From Candidatus Sumerlaeota bacterium (lineage in GTDB: Bacteria; CG03; SLGR01): a DNA stretch of 6,610 nucleotides. The stretch covers positions 1 through 6,610 of the forward strand of contig SLGR01000022.1 of NCBI GenBank assembly GCA_007136585.1, given 5' to 3'. Numbering within the stretch: the stretch's first letter is position 1; each line of letters opens with the position of its first letter. A program made the position numbers and the translations under genes. The notes below the pieces were generated by a model that saw nothing but the letters and a program-made list of their open reading frames with translations, was not told where the DNA came from and did not search any database. Below, in pieces: positions 1 through 6,069 of the stretch.

Positions 1-788
1 AAGTTGCTCCCGGGCTGACAGACAAGGACTCTGCCTTTGATCCTGGGGTTGTAAAGACGCCTGTGCGTATGCCCGCCCAGTATTAAATCCACTTCTCCCT
101 TAAGCTCTTCCGCAACCTTAAGGTCATGTTTAAGCCCGCAGTGTGAAAGGACCACGATAATCTCTACCCCCTTCTCCCTTAAAACTTCCGCTGCGCTGCT
201 TATGACAGGCACAGTATCCATAAATTCAAGGTTTTCAATATTCTTAGGGATTGAAATTTTATCCATTCCGGGGGTAATTACGCCTATAATACCCACATCT
301 ATTCCATTTAGGGTTTTTACCGTGTAAGGGCTGAGATAACCGGGGATTCCACCTGTATCTGATTCCCTTATATTGGCGCCAAGGAGAGGGAAATCCGCAT
401 CGGAAGCAAGGCTGGAGAGAACTTCCTGCCCCAGGTCGAACTCGTGGTTCCCGAGAGCCGCCGCATCATACCCGAGATGGTTCATAAGCCTGATTACGAC
501 CCTGCCTTCTGTAAGAACCCCCTCGGGAGTTCCCTGGAAAATATCCCCGGAGTCCGTAAGAATATACGGAGCTGATATACCCTTAAGAAAAGTAGAGAGG
601 GCCCCCAGACCGCCTATATCCGGGTTTTCATCTCTCCAGTATGCCCGCTCGGGGAGTATGCTTCCGTGACCGTCTGAGGTAAATATGAACTCAAGCCTTC
701 GGACGTTGCTCCGCCAGTATAAAAAGTAACTTCCTACTGAAAGAAAGATAACCAGCAGGAACAGGAACAGTCGCTTGAGGTGCTCCAT
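1..788 (-). CDS. Membrane-anchored 5'-nucleotidase/UshA-family metallophosphoesterase (3' partial)
   Basis: This is the N-terminal 262 residues of a calcineurin-like phosphoesterase of the 5'-nucleotidase/2',3'-cyclic phosphodiesterase family; the C-terminus lies beyond position 1. All metal-site motifs are present in order: TSDGHG (D39, H41), DSGD (D82), GNHEFD (N114, H115, D118), SHCG (H216) and GGHTH (H240, H242). In the family these bind two metal ions and hydrolyse nucleotides or similar phosphomonoesters and diesters. Residues 7-25 are strongly hydrophobic after a Lys-Arg pair and show no clear signal peptidase site, so I infer a signal anchor with the enzyme on the outer face of the inner membrane. 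The start is the ATG at 786-788: it is the first start codon after an in-frame TGA and has AGGA 4 nt upstream. It lies 68 nt after rho with no visible terminator, so co-transcription is likely. The substrate cannot be told, and the C-terminal substrate-binding domain is not visible. Confidence 0.9.
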   Translation of the reverse strand, partial: MEHLKRLFLFLLVIFLSVGSYFLYWRSNVRRLEFIFTSDGHGSILPERAYWRDENPDIGGLGALSTFLKGISAPYILTDSGDIFQGTPEGVLTEGRVVIRLMNHLGYDAAALGNHEFDLGQEVLSSLASDADFPLLGANIRESDTGGIPGYLSPYTVKTLNGIDVGIIGVITPGMDKISIPKNIENLEFMDTVPVISSAAEVLREKGVEIIVVLSHCGLKHDLKVAEELKGEVDLILGGHTHRRLYNPRIKGRVLVCQPGSN

Positions 789-856
789 CTTATCCTGAAA
801 ATCTCCGGTTTCCTGAGCCGGATCCGACTGAACCTCTTTTACTCACCCGGACCACC

Positions 857-2119
857 TCAAAGATCAACAGCCACTTCCATTGATTTCAGGAACTCCTCGT
901 TTGATTTTGTGGAGCGCATTTTCTCTACCATAAGCTCCATAGCCTCCACGACCCCCATGGGGTTTAGTATCTTGCGGAGTATCCAGACCTTGTTAAGTTC
1001 CTCTTCCGTAAGCAGAAGCTCCTCTTTCCTGGTTCCGGAGCGGAATATATCTATGGCAGGGAAGACCCTTTTGTTTACAAGACGCCTGTCCAGGTTGACT
1101 TCCATATTTCCCGTACCCTTGAACTCCTCAAAGATAACATCATCCATCTTGCTACCGGTCTCTATCAGGGATGTGGCTATTATGGTGAGGCTGCCCCCCT
1201 CTTCAATATTCCTTGCCGTTCCGAATATCCTTTTAGGCCTCTGAAGCGCCTGGGAATCCACTCCCCCCGTAAGGACCCTGCCTGATGACGGCGCTATAGT
1301 GTTGTATGCCCTGGCCAGGCGGGTTATGGAGTCCAGAAGAATAACTACGTCATTGCCGTGTTCGGTAAGTCGTTTTGCCTTTTCTATAACCATTTCGCTC
1401 ACCTGTATATGCCTCTGCGCCGATTCGTCAAATGTTGAGCTCAGGACCTCACCCTGCACCGAACGCTGCATATCGGTTACCTCTTCGGGCCTCTCTCCCA
1501 CAAGAAGGACTATTAGCGCAACCTCCGGATGGTTCGTGGTAATGGAGTTGGCTATTTTCTGCAGAAGAATCGTCTTCCCGGCTCTCGGTGGAGAAACAAC
1601 CAGCGCCCTCTGCCCTTTGCCTATGGGAATCAGCAGGTCCATTATCCTTGTCTCAACATCCTTCGACACAGTCTCAAGGACAAGCCTTTCTTCAGGGTAT
1701 AACGGTGTAAGGTCTTCAAACCTTATCCGGCTTCTTATAACAGAGGGGTCCTCTCCGTTGACAGCTTCCACCTTCAGCAGAGCAAAGTAGCTTTCCCCGT
1801 TTTTAGGCGGACGGACCTCGCCATATATCTCGTCGCCCTTTCTCAGCAGGAACTTCTTTATCTGCGAAGGCGAGACGTAAATATCGTCGGGTCCGCTGAC
1901 ATAGTTGTTTTTGGGAGACCTCAGAAAACCAAAACCGTCGGGGAGTATCTCCAGGACACCCTCCTTGTAGATACGTCCGGATTCCTCGCCCTGACGGGCT
2001 TTCATTATACCCATAACCAGGTCTTTCTTCCTGAGAGTGTTGTAATCATCCACGTTAAGCTTCCTGGCTTCCTCTTTCAGGTCCTTTACGGTCTTTCCGT
2101 TAAGCTCTGCAATCTTCAT
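857..2119 (-). CDS. rho: Transcription termination factor Rho
   Basis: Rho is the hexameric RNA-dependent ATPase that loads on nascent RNA and ends transcription. The 420-residue protein closely matches the E. coli protein in length and layout. A Rho_N helical domain (about 3-43) is followed by a cold-shock-like RNA-binding domain with DGFGFLR (61-67), then the RecA-like ATPase. Visible motifs are Walker A PPRAGKT (177-183, K182), catalytic Glu in GERPEE (E209), Walker B ILLDS (D263), the Q-loop region [10 protein letters not shown] (279-288), the R-loop region [10 protein letters not shown] (331-340) and the arginine finger in SGTRKEE (R364). No acidic or basic insert separates the domains, unlike the long actinobacterial forms. 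The ATG is fixed by a perfect AGGAGG 7 nt upstream, inside the end of coaE; the two genes overlap by 20 nt. Rho function should be intact. rpmE, often found after rho, is not present here. Confidence 0.98.
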   Translation of the reverse strand: MKIAELNGKTVKDLKEEARKLNVDDYNTLRKKDLVMGIMKARQGEESGRIYKEGVLEILPDGFGFLRSPKNNYVSGPDDIYVSPSQIKKFLLRKGDEIYGEVRPPKNGESYFALLKVEAVNGEDPSVIRSRIRFEDLTPLYPEERLVLETVSKDVETRIMDLLIPIGKGQRALVVSPPRAGKTILLQKIANSITTNHPEVALIVLLVGERPEEVTDMQRSVQGEVLSSTFDESAQRHIQVSEMVIEKAKRLTEHGNDVVILLDSITRLARAYNTIAPSSGRVLTGGVDSQALQRPKRIFGTARNIEEGGSLTIIATSLIETGSKMDDVIFEEFKGTGNMEVNLDRRLVNKRVFPAIDIFRSGTRKEELLLTEEELNKVWILRKILNPMGVVEAMELMVEKMRSTKSNEEFLKSMEVAVDL

Positions 2120-2717
2120 TAACCTTCCTCCTTAATTCACTGAGTATTTTTTTTACCTTACGCTCTGTCTCTTCGCGCGGAATATCTGTTTCCACGCAGT
2201 AATCGGAACGCTTTACTTTCTCTTCCTGCGCAAACTGCATATCAACCCATTTTTCGGCTTCTTCAAGGGAGCATCCCCGTTTCTCCGCAACGCGTTTAAG
2301 AAGAACCGGACGCGCCGCGCATGTGGAGATCACCCTGTCAAAATACCTGCTCCACCCCGCCTCATACAGGAGAGGAACCTCCGCCGCGCCGAGATCCCGG
2401 CCCTGGTTCCTCCATTCATCCATCTTTTCTTTTATCTTCTCAAACACCAGGGGATGGGTCATTCTCTCCAGTTCCTTCCTGAAAAAGGGATCTTTAAGCA
2501 AGTCGGCCGAGAGCTTATCCTTATCAACCCTCCCCTCATTCTGAAAATACTTTTCCCCCCATCTTTCCCTGATCAATTTCCAAAGCGGCATCCCGGGTTC
2601 CCGGAGTTCTCTGGCGATATCATCAGAAGAGACCCAGGGCACCCCGCACCCGGAAATAAACAGGCAGACCTCTGTTTTACCCGAACCTATGCTTCCGGTA
2701 ACAGCGACCTTCAGCAC
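2100..2717 (-). CDS. coaE: Dephospho-CoA kinase
   Basis: CoaE phosphorylates the 3'-hydroxyl of the ribose of dephospho-CoA with ATP, the last step of coenzyme A synthesis in the cytoplasm. The 205-residue length is normal. The P-loop GSIGSGKT is at 8-15, followed by [13 protein letters not shown] (30-42, D33 as the conserved substrate-side Asp), THPLV (87-91) and EVPLLYEAG (113-121), all typical of the family; the last third is a charged helical lid region. The P-loop ends GKT-E rather than the common GKS-T, a mild variant. The start codon is GTG at 2715-2717, written within GTGCTGA so that it overlaps the polA stop. It has no good Shine-Dalgarno sequence, so I infer translation by coupling to polA. 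A later start is excluded because the P-loop begins only 7 residues in. The 3' end overlaps rho. Confidence 0.96.
   Translation of the reverse strand: MLKVAVTGSIGSGKTEVCLFISGCGVPWVSSDDIARELREPGMPLWKLIRERWGEKYFQNEGRVDKDKLSADLLKDPFFRKELERMTHPLVFEKIKEKMDEWRNQGRDLGAAEVPLLYEAGWSRYFDRVISTCAARPVLLKRVAEKRGCSLEEAEKWVDMQFAQEEKVKRSDYCVETDIPREETERKVKKILSELRRKVNEDCRA
2127..2132 (-). promoter_or_regulatory. Ribosome binding site of rho, inside coaE
   Basis: On the minus strand AGGAGG lies 7 nt before the rho ATG. It is a perfect anti-16S match and the strongest Shine-Dalgarno site seen in the window. Because it sits within the last codons of coaE, rho can be translated at high rate independently of coaE although the genes overlap. 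Confidence 0.9.
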
Positions 2718-5350
2718 GGCCGGAGGTCTCTGAGATTTGCGCCTTTCCTGAAATCTACAACAAGCGGAACGGAAAGCTCAATGGCGCTTTCCATTATCTC
2801 CCGGAAACCGGGAATATACTTTACGCATTTTTCTTCCGGAACTTCAAAAAGCAGCTCGTCGTGAATTTGAAGAAGGAGCCTTATCTCCCCGCTGTTTAAC
2901 CCGTACTCCCGTGAAAGCTTCACCATAGCCGCCTTTATAATGTCGGCGCTTCCGCCCTGAACCGGGGTATTTATCGCCGCCCTCTCACTGAGGTTTCTCC
3001 TCGTATAATTCCGGGAGTTAATCTCCGGTATAAACCTCCTGCGCCCGAGAAGCGTGGTTACGTGTTTACTGGCCCGGGCCTCCTCTACGGTCGTTTCCAT
3101 ATACGTTTTAACCCCCGGATACCTCTCAAAATATTTCTCAATGAACTCGCCTGAATCGCTCTCACTCATATCCGACCGTTTTGCCAGACCCCAGCTGGAT
3201 ATCCCGTATACTATTCCGAAATTAACCGCTTTGGCCTTTTTCCTCATATCTTTCGTTACTTTATCTTCCCGGACATCAAATATCCTTGCGGCGGTCATGG
3301 CATGCACATCCTGTCCCTGTCTGAAACTTTCGGAAAGAGCCTCGTCCTCTGAGAGGTGCGCCAGGACCCTGAGATCTATCTGTGAGTAATCAGCGCTAAG
3401 AAAAACATATCCAGGAGAAGGGATGAAAGCGCTTCTTATAAGACGCCCCTCGCGGGTACGCACGGGTATATTCTGAAGGTTGGGCTCGCTTGAGGAGAGT
3501 CTTCCCGTAGCGGTGCCGGCTATATTAAATCTTGTATGAAGCCTGCCGGTCTCCGGGTCCGCAAGACGCCCCATAGGCTCTATGTAAGTGGAGAGAAGTT
3601 TCTGAAGATGGCGGTACTCAAGCACGGCACCCGGAAGGGGGTGCCGGTCTTTCAGCTTAAGAAGAACATCCTCGGCTGTAGAGTAACCGGATTTTGTCTT
3701 CCTAACGGGTTCTAACCCTATTTTTTCAAAAAGAACCTCGGCCAGCTGCGGAGATGAATTCACATTAAACCGGGCACCGGAAATCTCAAAAATATTTTTC
3801 TCAATCTCCCTTAATTTCCTCTTAAACTCTCCCTCGGTATCTTTCAGAGCCTCAGTATCGACTCCTACACCGGAAAGCTCCATCTCACCAAGAAGGGAAG
3901 CAAGCGGAAGTTCTGTATCACGGTAGAGCTCCCCGAGTTTCAGGTTTTCCAGTTTTTCGTTCAGTATATCCCTTAGATAAAAAACAGCAGCCATCCTGGC
4001 GGAAACATCGCGGGCTGCCGAACCGATCTCTTTCTCTTCCGGAGAATCCCCGTACTCAGCGGGAACCCAGTCAAGGTGCCTGGCGCATATCTCTTTAAGG
4101 CTGCCTCCGCCGGATCCCGAACCGGCTATATAATCAGCCGTTACCGCGTCAAAACCCGGTTCAAGAGTAACTCCGCACCCGGATTTAAAAAGTTTATATA
4201 CTTCCTTAAAGTTGTACGCAGAAATTCTAATCTCCCCGCGCCGGAGACAGCCGCCTATTATCTCTTTTACCGTATCCCATCCGGGCTGCTCCGGGGCGCC
4301 CAGGTACCCGTGCCCCATAGGTAGGTATACCGTAGAAGCAGCCGTAAACCCGAGTCCCAACCCCGCGGGCGCGGCAGATTCCGAACCACTGCGGAAAACC
4401 GGCTCCAATATAAGATCTCTTTCAGGAGAACTTAAAAAATTTTCCAGTTCTTCCGCGCTGAAAATAACAGAAGTCTCCACTTCCCCCATAAGTTTTTCAG
4501 GTTCTATCCAGTCAGAAAGAAGTTTACGGAAATTCAGCCCGGCAAACTCTTTTCTGAGCCGTGGTGTATCAGGGCCTTTCCAGAGGCAGTCATCTATGGT
4601 AAGAGGCAGATCCAGATTCTCTACCAGCCCGGCGAGTCTCTTTGTATTGAAAGCTTCCTCTTTTCCCTTTTTCAGCTTATCGGATAAAGGACCGCTTATA
4701 TTTTCTATATTCTCATATATAGTCTCAATATCTTTATATTCTTTCATAAGCTTCTTTGCGGTAACCGGCCCAATCCCTTTTACCCCGGGAAGGTTATCCG
4801 ACCGGTCGCCTACAAGAGCCAGATAATCAACAATCTGGCCGGCCTCCACCCCGAAATGTTTCTTCACATTATCCTTCCTGTAAACAATATCTTTCATCCC
4901 GTTTAGAATAACAACCCCGTCACCTACCAGCTGCAGTATGTCTTTATCTCCCGTTACGATAACAGCATTAAGGTTACTCATCCGGGCAAGACGGGAAAAA
5001 GTGGCTATTATATCATCAGCCTCGTAACCTTCATAATCCAGGTGCTTTATGTTAAGGGCGTCAAGCACAGGAAAGAGTCTTTCAAACTGATCCTTCAGAT
5101 CCTGGTCGGACTCAGGCCTCTGAGCCTTATACTGGCTGAAATCCCTGTGACGGAAAGTCGGTTCCTTATGGTCAAAAGCCGCAAGTATATGCGTAGGTTC
5201 CTGTTCAGATATAACCTTGCGGAGCATCTTAACAAATCCGTAAACGGCGTTGACCACCCTGCCATTTGCGTCCGTCAGACGCGGCAAGGCATGAAAAGCC
5301 CTGTGAAGGTACGAATTTCCGTCAATTAATAATATTTTTTCTTCAGGCAT
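2711..5350 (-). CDS. polA: DNA polymerase I
   Basis: PolA fills gaps in repair and removes RNA primers from Okazaki fragments. Numbering is from the ATG at 5348-5350 (879 aa). The 5'-3' nuclease (1 to about 290) carries LLIDGNS (D10), AFDH (D60), EADD (110-113), TGDKD (133-137), GDRSDN (181-186) and a helix-hairpin-helix (189-198), so it should be active. The central 3'-5' exonuclease fold (about 294-466) has lost the DTE motif (EPV near 316-318) and the motif II Asp, so proofreading is probably absent, as in Taq. The polymerase domain has TGRLSSSEPNLQNIP, motif A DYSQIDLR (D654), O-helix R703, K707, F711 and Y715, and motif C HDE (D831, E832). Motif A carries Asp659 where Glu is usual. An in-frame GTG at 5375-5377 would add nine residues, but it lies inside a palindrome and the added residues look non-conserved, so I prefer the ATG. 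Neither start has a clear Shine-Dalgarno site. The gene overlaps coaE by 7 nt. Confidence 0.97.
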   Translation of the reverse strand: MPEEKILLIDGNSYLHRAFHALPRLTDANGRVVNAVYGFVKMLRKVISEQEPTHILAAFDHKEPTFRHRDFSQYKAQRPESDQDLKDQFERLFPVLDALNIKHLDYEGYEADDIIATFSRLARMSNLNAVIVTGDKDILQLVGDGVVILNGMKDIVYRKDNVKKHFGVEAGQIVDYLALVGDRSDNLPGVKGIGPVTAKKLMKEYKDIETIYENIENISGPLSDKLKKGKEEAFNTKRLAGLVENLDLPLTIDDCLWKGPDTPRLRKEFAGLNFRKLLSDWIEPEKLMGEVETSVIFSAEELENFLSSPERDLILEPVFRSGSESAAPAGLGLGFTAASTVYLPMGHGYLGAPEQPGWDTVKEIIGGCLRRGEIRISAYNFKEVYKLFKSGCGVTLEPGFDAVTADYIAGSGSGGGSLKEICARHLDWVPAEYGDSPEEKEIGSAARDVSARMAAVFYLRDILNEKLENLKLGELYRDTELPLASLLGEMELSGVGVDTEALKDTEGEFKRKLREIEKNIFEISGARFNVNSSPQLAEVLFEKIGLEPVRKTKSGYSTAEDVLLKLKDRHPLPGAVLEYRHLQKLLSTYIEPMGRLADPETGRLHTRFNIAGTATGRLSSSEPNLQNIPVRTREGRLIRSAFIPSPGYVFLSADYSQIDLRVLAHLSEDEALSESFRQGQDVHAMTAARIFDVREDKVTKDMRKKAKAVNFGIVYGISSWGLAKRSDMSESDSGEFIEKYFERYPGVKTYMETTVEEARASKHVTTLLGRRRFIPEINSRNYTRRNLSERAAINTPVQGGSADIIKAAMVKLSREYGLNSGEIRLLLQIHDELLFEVPEEKCVKYIPGFREIMESAIELSVPLVVDFRKGANLRDLRPC

Positions 5351-5357
5351 GCAGTGG

Positions 5358-5371
5358 TATCTTAAAATTAC
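5358..5371. repeat. 14-nt direct repeat, copy 1
   Basis: On the plus strand TATCTTAAAATTAC matches the copy at 5487-5500 in 13 of 14 positions, 129 bp apart. This copy sits between the polA ATG and the 15-nt inverted repeat, which it overlaps by two bases. Confidence 0.5.
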
Positions 5372-5384
5372 CGGCACTGCCGGT
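5370..5384. repeat. 15-nt inverted repeat at the polA start
   Basis: ACCGGC-ACT-GCCGGT is an inverted repeat with 6-nt arms and a 3-nt centre, the most GC-rich patch in an otherwise AT-rich region. It lies 20 nt upstream of the preferred polA ATG and covers the alternative GTG. A TATAAC hexamer lies just upstream on the minus strand (5383-5388), which would put a transcription start inside the repeat. It could be an operator or a 5'-UTR hairpin; on the minus strand it is followed by TAATTTT, too weak a tail for a confident terminator. Confidence 0.55.
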
Positions 5385-5419
5385 TATATGTAAAAATGTA
5401 AATCTGATTTTTTTTCAAA

Positions 5420-5448
5420 GGCGGTTGTTTCGCGAAAAAACCTCTGCC
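5420..5448 (-). other. Imperfect hairpin in the polA leader region
   Basis: On the minus strand GGC-aga-GGTT-t-TTTCGCGAAA-c-AACC-GCC can fold into a stem built around the perfect palindrome TTTCGCGAAA, with one mismatch and a 3-nt bulge. The minus-strand run after it is TTTG followed by A residues, so it is not a good Rho-independent terminator. It may be a leader structure or a protein-binding palindrome; function unknown. Confidence 0.35.
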
Positions 5449-5486
5449 AAAAAATATTCCGCTTTCGTTGAGAAAGCTTCCGGCAC

Positions 5487-5500
5487 TATCTTAATATTAC
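5487..5500. repeat. 14-nt direct repeat, copy 2
   Basis: On the plus strand TATCTTAATATTAC differs from the copy at 5358-5371 at one base. It is immediately preceded by CCGGCACT (5480-5487), which also occurs at 5371-5378 beside the other copy but on its opposite side. It overlaps the -10 of a possible polA promoter. Confidence 0.5.
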
Positions 5501-5519
5501 TGTATAATAGAAAACGCAA
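5491..5519 (-). promoter_or_regulatory. Possible polA promoter
   Basis: On the minus strand TTGCGT (5514-5519) and TATTAA (5491-5496) are separated by 17 nt, a sigma-70-like arrangement with three and four matches to consensus. The stretch is AT-rich, so several other -10-like hexamers occur (TATTAT, TATACA, and TATAAC at 5383-5388), and none has a strong -35. A polA promoter somewhere in this gap is likely; this exact placement is tentative. Confidence 0.25.
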
Positions 5520-5545
5520 GTGTTTATCTGCTATTTATTTTAATT

Positions 5546-5567
5546 TTCCACCCGCCAGTAGATGGAA
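5546..5567 (-). other. Hairpin downstream of smpB
   Basis: The minus strand reads TTCCATC, an 8-nt loop, then GGTGGAA, giving a 7-bp stem with one G·U pair. The same sequence read on the plus strand has a C·A mismatch instead, so an RNA structure would favour minus-strand transcripts, in keeping with a 3' end of the rpe–smpB message. It is followed by A-rich rather than T-rich sequence, so it is not a standard intrinsic terminator. Confidence 0.3.
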
Positions 5568-5586
5568 GTCTCTGGTAAGTCAACTG

Positions 5587-5603
5587 AAGTTTAATAAAAA
5601 CTT
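5587..5603. other. AT-rich inverted repeat just after smpB
   Basis: AAGTTT and AAACTT flank a 5-nt centre, 10 nt beyond the smpB stop codon. The stem is almost all A·T pairs and lacks a following T-run, so it is weak as a terminator; it may only protect the message end. Confidence 0.25.
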
Positions 5604-5612
5604 GATTAAATG

Positions 5613-6056
5613 TCAAACTTCTCTTTTCCTTTCGCGTTCAATCTCCCTCCTTGCGTCTTTCTCCCTGAGGGCCCTTCGTTTATCGGATTTTTTCTTACCC
5701 CGGCCCAGGGCCAGTGAAACTTTTGCCCAGCCGCGGGCAAAATAAATACGAGTGGGCACCAGGGTAAGCCCTTTAAGCTCTATATGCCTGGCAAGCTGGC
5801 GTATCTCTCTCTTTTTAAGCAGGAGTTTTCTTTCCCGCATCGGGTCATACTCCCGTTCCTGCGACTTATCGTAAGGACTTATATGGGCGTTAACCAGAAA
5901 AACTTCACCCGACTCAATCCTGCCATAACTCTGTCCGAGCTGAACATGCCCCTGCCTCACCGATTTAACCTCAGAGCCGGTCAGAACTATCCCTGCTTCG
6001 TACTCCTTGATTATTTCATACTCGTGGTAGGCCCTCCGGTTTCTGGCTATACTCAC
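5613..6056 (-). CDS. smpB: SsrA-binding protein SmpB
   Basis: SmpB binds tmRNA and brings it to stalled ribosomes in trans-translation. The 147-residue protein has the usual OB-fold and tail. Recognisable parts are the N-terminal ARNRRAYHEYEI, EAGIVLTGSEVKSVR (20-34), the strand LVNAHISPY, DPMRERKLLLKKREI and GLTLVPTRIYF. The basic C-terminal tail begins with GKKKSDKRRALREKD and, by family knowledge, forms a helix in the mRNA channel. The residue before DKR is Ser where Tyr or His is more common. The start is GTG at 6054-6056: an in-frame TAA lies directly upstream and the family N-terminus begins here, so no other start is reasonable. AAGG about 10 nt upstream is a modest ribosome binding site. 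The gene starts 13 nt after rpe, suggesting one operon. No ssrA gene is visible in the window. Confidence 0.97.
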   Translation of the reverse strand: MSIARNRRAYHEYEIIKEYEAGIVLTGSEVKSVRQGHVQLGQSYGRIESGEVFLVNAHISPYDKSQEREYDPMRERKLLLKKREIRQLARHIELKGLTLVPTRIYFARGWAKVSLALGRGKKKSDKRRALREKDARREIERERKREV

Positions 6057-6069
6057 TTATGAGCCGCCT

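Larger units (their letters stand above)
5351..5612. other. AT-rich intergenic region between smpB and polA
   Basis: This is the only sizeable non-coding stretch in the window. I see no convincing small ORF, tRNA or tmRNA here; at 262 nt it is too short for a usual ssrA gene, although ssrA often sits near smpB. It is rich in A/T runs and holds three imperfect hairpins, a 15-nt inverted repeat next to the polA start and two copies of a 14-nt direct repeat. It likely holds the smpB transcript end and the polA promoter, but no textbook Rho-independent terminator (GC stem followed by a T-run on the minus strand) is visible. Confidence 0.7.

Noticed and set aside
789-856. Terminator between rho and the nucleotidase gene
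   Set aside because: CGGATCCG and CCGG...CCGG can pair weakly, but there is no stable GC stem followed by a T-run on the minus strand.
1299-1790. Plus-strand open frame of 163 codons inside rho
   Set aside because: It lies entirely opposite the conserved ATPase domain of rho; the open frame follows from codon use on the coding strand.
5351-5377. GTG at 5375-5377 as the polA start
   Set aside because: The extra residues (PVILRYHC) have no family similarity and the codon lies within a palindrome; the ATG at 5348-5350 directly precedes the conserved ILLIDGNS segment.
5503-5508. Perfect TATAAT on the plus strand in the smpB–polA gap
   Set aside because: No -35-like hexamer lies 16-18 nt upstream (TTGAGA is 29 nt away), and no plus-strand gene follows; it is likely a by-product of AT-rich sequence.
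5351-5612. tmRNA (ssrA) gene beside smpB
   Set aside because: The gap is shorter than usual tmRNAs, and no tRNA-like 3' end (TTCGAATC...CCA) or tag-peptide reading frame ending in Ala-Ala is seen.
5266-5745. Plus-strand open frame of 159 codons across the smpB–polA gap
   Set aside because: It runs antisense over the 5' end of polA and the 3' end of smpB, shows no recognisable protein features, and no ribosome site was identified for it.
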